Positions 37,427 through 49,000 of a stretch of 64,000 bases of DNA are shown here, in pieces. The stretch is from Aphelenchoides besseyi (lineage: Eukaryota > Nematoda > Chromadorea > Rhabditida > Aphelenchoididae). The position numbers and the translations under genes are program-made. Position 1 is the stretch's first letter. Every line of letters starts with the position of its first letter. Below the pieces are notes generated by a model. The model ran no database searches. It saw only the letters and a list, made by a program, of their open reading frames with translations, and was not told where the DNA came from. The stretch is from assembly GCA_024699855.1 (NCBI GenBank), contig JAMPIQ010000001.1, forward strand, positions 16,926,001 to 16,990,000, in the 5' to 3' direction.

Positions 37427-37878
37427 ACTCCAACCTCATTGTTGGACTCCGATTGTATGGTAACAATACCCTTTTTTCTCACTCAAATCTCGAATATCAC
37501 TGACCGTCTTCATTACGAGTATTCTTCCCGTTGAGTTTGTAGTTCAACCCACTAGTTCTTTCCGCATCCCACTGCCGTTTTTGGCGTTCCTTTTCAACAA
37601 CAAAGTTTCTTCGACTTTTGACACTTATTATCCATCTAATTTATTCGAAAAGTAACGGCGAAACCTTGGTACACGGGCAACTGATTTGTAATGTTAATGA
37701 ACGATAAAAATTCCTATGTAAATTGTTGACGCAATCGAAAGAAGTTGAATCACGAGGAGGTTCATTGTGAACGAAATGTTTAAGTCAAAACGGATAATCA
37801 CATGTACGGTAATCGTCAAAATGTAAATCCGTCTGTTCAAACCGGATTACTTGGTCGCAATTTCGACTATCAGAGAAT
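37427..37878. other. Convergent intergenic space
   Basis: Lies between the 3' ends of the amine receptor (plus) and the Cys-loop channel (minus). No further feature was seen. Confidence 0.5.
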
Positions 37879-40800
37879 TTAGTGGGTAATATCGAAGATT
37901 GACTTTCCAATGCAATTCATTTCGTCTCGTTGTGTCAAGTGAATAACGTAGTAGAGAAGAAACATGATGAATATCATCGGTTGCAGGAAACGCGAAATCG
38001 TGTCCATTTGATGATACAGTTGAGTTAACCGTCGTCTTAAAATCAGAATATAAGATCAATATACAAGCAATAGACAATACCTCTGAACTTTCAGTTTCTC
38101 CTTCTCGTACTCGTTAGGTGCTCGATTCTGTTGTTTCTTCTGAAAAGGTCCAAGTCATTGAACAGTTGAGTCGATAGCTGACATCCGGTTTATGAAAACA
38201 AGATAATCTGCTTGTTTTTATTGGCGGTTTATTGCGCATAGTTTACTCAGACATCTTATATTTCTGTGCTCCACATCCCAATCGGATATCCCAACTAATC
38301 GCCACTCAAGTTTCAGTGAAGATTAAGCGGTGTAGACGATAAATCGAAGTGTTTTCATCGGAATTCGAGAGTTTAAAGTCGTAGTCAACGACAACTGTTT
38401 TTCGGAAACAAGACTACGCAATAACTACGGTAATGAGACGAAAGATAATCTCGAAAAGATGAGCCAAAAAGATCAAACAACTACTTCGAAAAAGGTGCAA
38501 ATTCATGATAGTGAAGTGCTTCAAAAACAAGTTCAGTCGTCACAGTCTTCGTCAAAGATTCGCATGTCAGACTTTCAATCCAAAAGCTTTGTTCCTTTTA
38601 ATCCAAAACCTTACGGTGGTTTTCACAACGATCAAATGGTTCCCGTCAAAAACCATCTCATTAACATTTCAATTGAGCAGAACGTTTCCGTTTTAATACG
38701 TGACTTGCTGTACCGTAAACACTAAAGCATCTTCAAGTGACACTTCAACACAACGGTCGAGACGTGAACTTTGAATGCAAAAACTTTGGTTCCTGAACAT
38801 TCTCGCTAGTCGGTGGTGAAATTTGTTTACGAAAATCAAATTAAACTTTTCGTTCTTTCGATGAGCTCAAATAAACTCGAGGGATGTTAGTTGACCAAAA
38901 CCTTTTGCATTTGCCGAGAACCATCTTGTTGTCATCGTCTATAGTGGAAACCAAAAAACAAGCCAATTTGTTTTTCTCTCGAATTCAACTCAAAAACGAC
39001 GAGTTCGTCTTTCGAGTTCACTTAGAAATTCGTAAATTAATCTCACGGAAATCCGTGCACATCTTCGAGGACCACTACTTGGTACCAGCGAAACCAGCGA
39101 CCGGGAATACAAATGAGCAGCCAAATTTAAAAGCAAACGTTAAATTTCGTACGAAAATGGCACGCTTTGATTTCACTATGACTTACAACTCCGCGACTTC
39201 GCTTAATCAACGCCAAAACAGCCAACGACTCCACGAGTGACATTACGGTAAATGTCTTCATTGCCACAAACCAGATGTCCATTGATGTCAAATACGAGGT
39301 GTGAATCTTCGAGTCGCCTTTTTCCATTTGAACCAACGTCAACAGAACGGTTATTGGCGTAATGATGCGCACGTCTTCGTAGTGATAAGGAACGTAGAAC
39401 GCGACCTGCAAATGTTTTGGTTTCACGTAGTTTCCCTTGCAACTTACCCAAGCAAACATCATGGCCAAACAAGATGGAATATACTTCTCGGCGATATAGC
39501 GTGCTCCATCACGTTCCAATTGAATTCCAAGACGAAGACAAGAAGAGGAAACTAAGCACAAAAATTATTCATGCAAACGGTCAAATACCTAGTTTGCCTT
39601 CAACACGACATCCCTCAGTGAACAGACGTATAACTCGAAGTTCGGGTAACGAAACACGGGAATTGTAATGAACGGGATCGGAATGCCACGTAAAATTAAC
39701 AAAGGAACGTGGATAAGCGACTCAACAAAAACCCGTAAATAGTTGAATCCAAATAACTCACTTGAACTAATCTAAAACAGCCTTCGTTTAGAATTCTTTC
39801 ACTTGAAAACAAACTTTCAGATCGCAATTCTGATCGTCGTGTGGAAATCGACAGAAGGTCATCAGACATATCGGCAGCAATGTGACTCTTAAAGTGTAGT
39901 GAACCAACCCAGTAGGCATAACCCGCATCCGCATATTAGGGAATGAAACGATGTGAAAATACGAAAACTTTGAATTAACAAAGTAACTGAAATTGGTCTT
40001 GAAAAGTGGAATTAACGAAAGGAGCTCACGGATCTGGTCGCCAAATGGATTCGAGAATCTCTTTTTCACGTATACGAATCGGTTTTGTGTAATTGTTCGC
40101 TAATCGAACATCGAACCTATAACTCTGTCATTAAGGTCGTGTATAAGAGAATATTCAACAGTGACTTTGGTCGTTCTTTCGACAAGAAATGTTATCGAAT
40201 ACTCATCTATAACCTACCATGACATGTGCATTTCCAAATCGATCGAGTATCTAAAATAAGAAGGTAAGTCAATCAAAATTTCGAAACAAACTCCATGTCA
40301 ATACTGTCGAAATTGCCCAAATAGATCACGTTCAATGCAACCCGAACATTCACGGGAATATCTAAACGCTCTGATCAATTATTCATTCATTTAGATTACC
40401 AGGAAACACAACCGGCACACTGTTGTTATCGTATTCAATGGCTTTTAGCACCGGTAGTATGAAACTTGCGCCATGATCCCTCAAACCCAAAGGTCAACTC
40501 TTCAATAACAAACATACCGGTGAGCATTCTCGACCTCAATTTCCAAATTCGATACGTTGGTTAACAATTCGCGCAGTTTCTCCTCCTCTCTGCCCAACGG
40601 ATCGGAATGCAGTATCTCTTGAGCCGTCAACACGAACTGATCGGAAGTTTCGTTTGCGGTGTCAACTAAAATCGACTAACGAATCCAATGCATCTTGAAA
40701 CCAACCATACTCCTCTTCTTCATCATCGAAGAAAAGACCAAAAAAGGCGAATATGCGTTCATCTTCGGGGCTCATTTCATGTGATAGTCGAACTTTGGTT

Positions 40801-41626
40801 GCCGTCGTATTCAAACTTGTACTCGAATTTAACTTTTCTTCATCGTCCACCGAAATCGATGTGGTCGTTGATTCGGTTATCTTTTCAGTCTCGACTGTAC
40901 TGCTAATCCATTCGTCTTCGACGTAATCCTCATCGTCTTGGAGTCCATTGTCTTCGATAAATTTTCGGCGTTCCAATTCACTTATACGACCTTTCGATTT
41001 TCGGCCCGAATGCCGCAATCGATGAGGCACGACCAGCGGTACAATCTGAAGTAGTTCCTTCAAACTGGGTTCTTCATCGTTCATCGGGTATTCAACATCC
41101 TCAAGGCCTTTTGATTTGTGTCGTGAAATCCATGCTTTAACCGAATACTCCGAATCTCTTGCCTTCGTATTCGAGAGCCACGCTTTTATGTCCATTGGAT
41201 TGTCTTCTAAACTCTTGAATTTTCTACCTAGCTCGAAAACCTCACCAAATTCACGGCTTTTCATTGTTGTTGTCGAAGCAAACGGTTTAAAGGTTGTTGG
41301 AATTTGGAATCGAATCGACGAACTGGTGGCAACATTACGATCCCATTCGTTGACCTTCGAATCAAAATCGATGTCATAAAAATCGTCGCCTTCACTCTCC
41401 ACCAATTCATCCTCTTCTCCACTAACCACGTCGTTCGATTGGAATTTGATCTTCAGATTAAGAAACGAAAATGCCGAACCATCTGCAATTGAAATGAACG
41501 AAGTGGTTTGCGAATCAAAAACCAACTTCTCGACTCCGCCGTATGATAAAACGAGTAGAGAGCAACCGTCGAAATGACTTCGATTGCTAGGAAAAAGAAA
41601 ACAAACTTCCAATCACCGTTGATCAT
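37879..41626 (-). CDS. Cys-loop ligand-gated ion channel subunit with long N-terminal extension
   Basis: Fourteen exons from 41626 down to 37879 join in frame to 710 residues. Boundaries: 41626-41527, 41482-40706, 40665-40518, 40464-40400, 40361-40292, 40250-40218, 40116-40030, 39986-39815, 39771-39762, 39720-39589, 39551-39448, 39405-39187, 38139-38081, 38035-37879. A signal-anchor-like start (WKFVFFFLAIEVISTVALYS) is followed by about 300 acidic, Ser/Thr-rich residues. The ligand-binding domain shows MEYSIDLEMHMSWFDVRL, IWRPDPYFVN and a perfect Cys loop (C-LMTFCRFPHDDQN-C, 13 residues between cysteines), with LPELRVIRL near M1. M1 is YIPSCLAMMFAW, M2 IITPITVLLTLVQM, M3 DIWFVAMKTFTVMSLVESLAVLALI and M4 FLQPMIFIMFLLYYVIHL; the M3-M4 loop is short. 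Ligand and ion selectivity are unclear. Divergent from HECTD1. Confidence 0.88.
38459..38725 (+). CDS. Possible 88-residue protein nested in a channel intron
   Basis: A single ATG-to-stop frame on the strand opposite the channel gene, inside its 1,047-nt intron (38140-39186), which is far longer than the gene's other introns. The product is Ser/Gln/Lys-rich (KKVQIHDSEVLQKQVQSSQ) and ends ISIEQNVSVLIRDLLYRKH. No domain is recognised and no promoter or polyadenylation signal was identified. It could be chance. Confidence 0.25.
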   Translation: MSQKDQTTTSKKVQIHDSEVLQKQVQSSQSSSKIRMSDFQSKSFVPFNPKPYGGFHNDQMVPVKNHLINISIEQNVSVLIRDLLYRKH

Positions 41627-43058
41627 AACAATCAACTCGATCGATTCCAACTTCTGATCTCACGTCCATCACGTCGCTTCGAATAGCTAACCGCACGCAT
41701 CGAAGCGTACAAATTGGCGCACAGGTTGTTGACTCGTTTGTGCGCCTTCTCTACGTGCTTAAACCGTCTCCGTTGAAGAATCTCAAATTAATTCAAACTA
41801 ACAAGTCGATTGCGTAATTCCCGAGACTGTTGTCTTCGGTCGTGTTCATGAAGTTCTCTGTCCTCGTTGGCTCCGAGACTTTTTTTGTTTCGTGGGAAAG
41901 TGCTATAGAAGTTTGTAAAGTGAGTTTCTCTCAAAGTTCACACAAGTTCGGAACCGAAATCCTTCGGCCTAATCACGCGACGTCGTCTTCTGCTCTCGAA
42001 AGCGTCCACAGAAGACGCCAAACGGACGCCTGTTTTTATCCGCTTTTTCCCGTTGGACTGCCGACTTCAAATTCGCATTTCGAACGCCACGAGGAAGAAA
42101 AAAACAATTTCGACGCGCTTTTCACACACAAACCACGACGTCGTCGTCTCTTCGCTTCACCTGCGTCTCTTCGCGAAAAATTTCAAATGCGTCCGCTGTG
42201 TGACGGCGAGTCTCTCAACCGACGGCCGGGAACACGTGAATTTCGCGTTCACTTTTTCGTTGCATCAGAATTCGCGTGGACGCCAAAAAATCTTCTTTTG
42301 GCAAAAGACGCTCAAAATCGTCGGCTTTTCGGACAAACGCGTCGGCTATTGAGCCCAATGGCCGCCAAGCGTAATCACTTCCTCACCTTAAGGGGCCCAG
42401 ATTCCCCCGACCGTCGATCTCATCGGATGCTCCAAAAAAGTCGAAGAGTCTCGGCGAACGTTCCGACAATCCGCCGGATCGGATCTTCGTTTCAATCTTC
42501 ATTGGTCTCCAAAATCATTTTCCTTCGCCTCTTCGAGATTTTAACTCTCGACCAAAAAAACCCGATTGTTTTCGAACTCAAAGTTCGCAGCAGAAAAAAA
42601 AGGTTTTTTCTTCGCTTTTCAGTCGCGAAAAGCGTTTGGCTGCTCGGTCTCGTGTTCAGCAGCTGATTCGAGAGGCTGAAAGAACTGTTTTTCGGTTTAC
42701 GAAACTTTTCAATTCGCTCGCCAATCAATTGGCTGGCTACTGAGTTCATCGGACGAATGTCCGGTTGTTTATTCGATGGTCATTTCGTTGTGACTTCAAG
42801 ACCACCTCCTCGTGTGAAGATCAGTTCGATCTCGAAAATCCAAACGGCCAATCCGACAATCGATACGCGAATGTTCAGCTCCGTAAAGGCCAACGGCTTA
42901 AGGAGTTTGGCTGCTGCTCGGCGCTTATGAAAGACGATCGGTTTGTCTGATGAAATTTCCTTTGAACACGTCATTCCGCCGAGATTTTAATCGCGTAATT
43001 TCGAGAACAAGGAGAGTAAGTTTTCTCGTTTTCAAACTCAGATGTTTCAGCAATTGAA
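41627..43058. other. Divergent intergenic region, CpG-rich
   Basis: A 1.4-kb shared 5' region of the channel (minus) and HECTD1 (plus). It contains long but unconvincing open frames that reflect CpG- and TTCG-rich composition rather than coding, since they show no domain and no splice structure. Confidence 0.45.
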
Positions 43059-46000
43059 ATGGATGGAGTGGATCCAGAAACATTGCTCGAATGGTTACAA
43101 ACGGGTGCGGGACTGGAAAGAGATCTCCAGGTATGAACAACACGTTTCCATTGAGCTCATCAAATTTCAGCTGATGGCATTGGAACAACTGTGTATGTTG
43201 CTGTTGATGAGCGATAACATCGATCGTTGTTTCGAAAGCTGTCCACCACGTACTTTCATTCCCGCGTTATGTCAAATTTTTCTGGACGAAACTGCTCCGG
43301 AAAATGTTTTGGAAGTGGGTTTCCGATTCGATTTCTTAGTTCCGTTGTTTAGGTTACCGCTCGTGCAATCACTTATTACTTGGACGTTTCCAACGAGTGC
43401 ACTCGTCGTATCACACAAGTCGAAGGTGCGGTCAAAGCGATTTGCAATCGATTGTCCACCGCCGAAATGGCCGATCGTACCTCCAAAGATCTCGCCGAGC
43501 AGTGCGTTAAACTTCTAGAACACGTCTGTCAACGCGAATGCCCGGCAGTTTACGAGGCCGGCGGTTTGCAAGCGATGTTGATGTTGGTGCGTCAAAATGG
43601 TCAATTAGTGCACAAAGATACTCTTCATTCGGCTATGGCCGTGATTCAACGGTTGTGCAGTCGAGTGGAGCCTCAAGATGCGACGGTTCGCGAATGTACC
43701 ATCGGTTTGGGCGATTTGTTGGCACACGAAGATCAACGAGTCTCCGAGTCGGCACTTCGCTCATTTGCTGCTCTAACCGACCGTTACATTCGCAAGTCCA
43801 TAGATCCGTCCGAATTGGCCGAATCATCGAACTTGATCGAGCATCTTCTCAACTCACTTCTTCCCGATTCATCAGCCGATCAAACGGAAACTTCGAACAA
43901 CAAACCATCTTCTTTCGTTTCAATAGTTCTCTCTCTTCTTAGCAATTTGTGTCGTGGATCGTCGCGTGTAACAACCACAGTTGTTAGGTGAGTTCATTTG
44001 CTATAGCATCTGAAGTTCTCTTGTCTCTTTAGTTCACCAAAATTGGTTTCTGCATTAAAATCGGCGTTGACAAACAAAGACGAACGTTGCGTGTTGGACT
44101 CGCTTCGTCTTGCCGATCTGTTGGTTATTTTGCTTTGCGAAGGTCGAGGCGCATTCACGAAATCGAATGTTGCACTTGTCGGCTCCGACTCATCGCCCAA
44201 TTCCTTTTCCTACGATCGTGCTCATCGCTATCTGATCGATGTGATTCGACAACGCGATACGGACGCACTAATCGATGCAGTGGAGAACGGAAGTGTCGAT
44301 CCGAACTTTACCGACGATGTCGGACAAACACTATTGAATTGGTGCGCTGCGTTCGGCACCATCGATATGGTTCAGTATCTTTGCGACAAAGGTGCGGATG
44401 TCAATCGTGGCCAACGATCTTCATCTCTTCACTATGCCGCTTGTTTCGGTCGTTCTGACGTAAGTTTCAACAAGCTTTTATTCCAAATGATTTGGATCTT
44501 TAGGTTCTTATTGCGCTTCTTCAAAACGGTGCCAATCCCGACTTGAGGGATGAAGATGGGCGAACAGCATTGGACAAAGCCCGAGAACGAGCGGATGAAG
44601 GTCATCAACAAGTGGTACAAATTTTGGAGTCCCCATCTGAATACATGATGAGTCCAAAGAAAAAACGAAACAACACGGAAACTACGGGCGATGGAAACGA
44701 GAAACGAGCAGAAAGCGAAGAACCGATCAATCCGATTGAGCCGACAGTTGTGCGTACGGTAATCCAACAGTTGATTCCCGTGTTTTGTCTTGTTTTCACG
44801 GTAAGTCAATAACCAAAGATGCTAATTAAACGTTTATAGGACTCAATGGCACAATCTGTTTGTCGTGCTACATTGTCGCTAATCAACAAATGCATCAAAT
44901 ATTGTCCAACCGATGCATTTGAAGAGTTAGTCAATGGAAAAGCTTGTAAAGGTAATAGCGACGAGACAGACGAAGAGTCGAGTTCGAATTTCGTTGAACG
45001 TTTGATGAAAGTCGTTGTCACTGTTTTCAATGAAGAAACAAATGTCGAAGGACATGAACAAGTCATTATGGTGAGAATAAACTTAATGGAATGACAATCG
45101 CTGTATTTAGATTCTGAAATCATTATTCACCAAAAATCACGACTTCTGGCTTGAACAATTGATTCGTTTGGGAATCGTTGAAAAGGTCGAACAATTGGCA
45201 ATGCAAGTCGGCGAAACGGACAACGTCGTTGTAACATCGAATCCCGAAGAAGCGACCAATGCTCTAACCGAATCATTGGATATTTTTGCTCAAGAACCAA
45301 TGGATACTACCGAATCGGCAATGGACGATACTCCCGCGATTTCAAACGCTCCATCGACACTAACCGATGGATCAAAGACATCGGCTCTAGCGACTAACGA
45401 ACGATCAACAACCTCCACACCATCAATCGGACTTCGTTCTGAGTCTCAAGCATCAAGAGAAACTCCGCAACCCACGGCTAATGAATTCAACGAGCATCGG
45501 CATCAAATGTTAAACATTCCGGTTCAATTCGAAGACATCATGGTCTCGGATACGCCGCCACCAACTATGGAAGAATTGGATTATGCGCATGGACAATCTG
45601 TTTCCAATTCGAATGCAGTAGAGACTTCGAATGCATTGACTCCAAGAGCTGCCGAACGCTCGACCAGCAAAGAGTCGAGTGAAGAGCGTAATTCGACTGA
45701 ACAGTCCGCTTCAACTGACAAAACCGAACCTCCAACCGATGTTTGGGCTTTGCAGGTGGCCAACGTGTTTAAATGGCGAGATTGGCGTCTGATGCGCGAT
45801 GAGGATACCCTCTTCGTTTGGTTAGTGAATATGACCATTCGGTTTTTAACTTGTTTTTGTTGAACAAAACAACTAAAAGCATACAAACTACAGTCCCGTA
45901 ATCAGCCACCAGGAACATTGATTATTTACAGGTGCGATGCTGTTGCATTGGAATTGAACGATGCATCCAACGGCTGGTTTCGATTCTATTTGGATGGTCG

Positions 46001-49000
46001 TCTTCACACTGTAACCCTTGTTTCCGACTACCTTGTAACTCTCACTTTCACTTTCAGATTTACAGCAGTGGACCAGCGGAAGCCGGACCTGATAACGCGG
46101 AAACGCGTGGAGAATTTGTGAGGAAATTTCAAAACTTACGAACTCAAGCCGGTGGTAACGGTGCCACACCTAAACCGATTTTCACTCAACCCGATCCACG
46201 TCAAATCGAATCCGGAAATTGGCGTCTGTTGTGCACAAAAGCGGACGAATTGGTTTTGATTAACGTTGAAAATGGCGGTGAGAAAGCCAGCGAAACATTG
46301 ACAAGTGGACCATCGACCGCTTCATCAAGCACTAGTGCCGGAACGAGTAATTGCAGTCAATAATTGAAAAGACAATCTTTCAATTTAGGTTCCGAAACGG
46401 CCAATATACAACGTATTATCATCAAAGAAGATCTTCCCGGTTTCTTGTTCGAAGCGTCCAAGTTCTCGACTCGCAAATTCGTCGCTGAAATGACCCTCGG
46501 CTGTGCGTTTGTGACCGGCTGGTCGGCACGTGGTGGTGATCGTCGACTGAAGTTCCGCGCAGAAGCACAACGACAAAAGATTCAAGAATTGGCCAAAGAA
46601 CTTTGGGAATCCCATTTGAAGGACGCACGCAACAAACCGCGTGATGTCTTCGTGGAGCTGCGTCACGTTTCAGAAGAACTTCAGAAGTGTGTTAACGATT
46701 GTTCCAAGAACCAAGAGAACTTTGATTTGATGCCTGCCGTAAGCTCAAAAGTCGAAACTCTTGAATAACTTTGTATTTCAGTTGAAAGAAAAGTTCACAC
46801 GTGTTCGTGATCTGATTGTCAATGAGCGTCTTTTATCGACATTCGAGTTGGCATCGTCAGGTGTTGTTGCCGTCCTACTGGATTTGGTACACGAAGCTCG
46901 TATCGCACAAAACGGCGTCATCTATGAAGCTTTCTATCAAGTAGGGAGTTAATTGTCTTTGCATTACAAAAGAAACTTTATAGGTTTTCGAAGACGAGGG
47001 TATTTTGTCATCGATGATTCGTCGAATTGTTGAAGTTTTGGAATATGTTGAGAAGTTCGATCCCATTCTATACGATAGTGGTGGTGCGGCTTTCGGATTG
47101 CAACTGTTGACGCGTCGTTTACGCTTCAGCATGCAGCTTTCGGACGCAGCGGTTGGAAATCAAAACGAACTGTTGAATCGCACGGGACGAATTCTACGAA
47201 CTGAACCATTGGCTACGGTCGGTCAGATGCGAACGTTTCTTCATCGAATGGTCTCGAAGATGTGGTACGATTATCCACGCGAATCACAACTTTTTGTTCG
47301 TGAATTGAAACTTCACGCAGATAATGGAAAGACAATCGAATTTTGTTACGAATCCGACTTCGATACCAACGGATTGATATGGTATTTGGGAACGAATGCA
47401 CGATCAACATCCGAATGGGTTAATCCGGCAGCTGTTGGTGTTGTTTCGATCTGGTGTTCGGACGGACAACGAATGCCCTATGGAACTGTCGAAGACGGTA
47501 AGCAATTGACCGACGAAGTATTTTCAATTCGACTGTTTAGTTTTGAGTCGTGATATCAATCCAATGAACTGTCATTCTTCGGATTCAAAAGACGCATCAA
47601 TTACCATCGATTTGGGTGTTCACATCAAACCCTGGGCTTACACTCTTCGCCATTCACGTGGTTATGCGAAAAGCGCTTTGCGAACTTGGGACTTTGAAGG
47701 ATCAATGGACAACAAGAATTACACGCTCTTGTCACGACACGAAAACGACACATCTCTGAACGAAGTTGGCTCGACGGCCACATTCTATATTGACGGAAAC
47801 CTACAAGGTAGTCACTGAGTCTTTTTTTCTGAATCTTCACATTTGTGTTTTCAGACAAACCAGTTCGTTATGTTCGAATCCAACAACGAGGTGTCAACTC
47901 CAGCAATATAACTCATTTCATATCCGTCAGTGGTTTCGAGATCTATGGAGAATGCGTTGACGTAGTTACCGAGCCATTCAAATCGATCGATTCGACTACA
48001 CGTTCAACCTCTGGATCAGCACCAATCAGTTGTTTCGGAAAAACAAAACTTTCGGCTCACGCGATTCCAACACGTGCAATGTTGAATCAAATGCAGCGAG
48101 AGAAGGAATCAAAGTCAAAAAGTAAGTTTTTCAGTCTACTCCAGCAGTTCATCTGTTTGACTTCAGAATCAAATCAATTGGGAAGTGGAAGCTCGAAATC
48201 GTCAGGTTTACGTCCACAACGCAAATCGGGTGCCAGCAGCTCGCGTTTTGTCTCTACCGAAGATTCCCAACAATCGGACTCGTCGACTGGTACCGATAAT
48301 CGAAGTGGCGATCTTTCAACTCGAGAGCTTGTGATTGTGAGTTCCGAATAACACCGTGATATAATCGAGTTGTTTTTTAGTCTCGTCGAAATCGTCCGTT
48401 TCGTGGAACGCCAATCATTTCGTCGGGTATCAATCCAGTTGCCGTCCCAACCAGCCAGTCGACTGCTTTGAATCCATCCACTGTTGCTTCGGCTTTAGCC
48501 CAATCAATGTTACAGCAAGGAGTAACTACAGCAGCTGCGAAAATCGGCTCAACATCACAACAGAAATCACAGTCGACTACCAATCTGCAAGACATTCATC
48601 TGCCCCCACGCACAACCGTCGCCGCAACCGAACAAGCATCATCGGCTACAGAAATCAGTTCAATTCGACAAGTGAGTTTCTGACCTCTATGCGCAGATTT
48701 ATTTTCTTATTTAGCGTCAATCGTCATCACTTGAAAACTTGTTGTCACGTGCAAGGCTCTTCCCCGGTTCTGTGACTGTTCCCGAACATGGAGGGGTTAG
48801 TTAGAAGCTTGAATTGTTATATCAAATTGTTTGTAGGAATCCGGAGAAACCTCGACTCAAACTTTGGATTCAATTGCTGAAGTGTCAGCGATTATCGATT
48901 CTGAAGATCAACGCGAAGGAACTCCGTCAATTGTTAATGAGACAGCCGAATCAGTTGGACAACAACGCGGTCAGTTGAGCACATCGACTCCCGAGTTGAT

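Noticed and set aside
41830..42666. 278-codon open frame upstream of HECTD1
   Set aside because: Same composition artefact, overlapping frames on both strands, no recognisable protein features.
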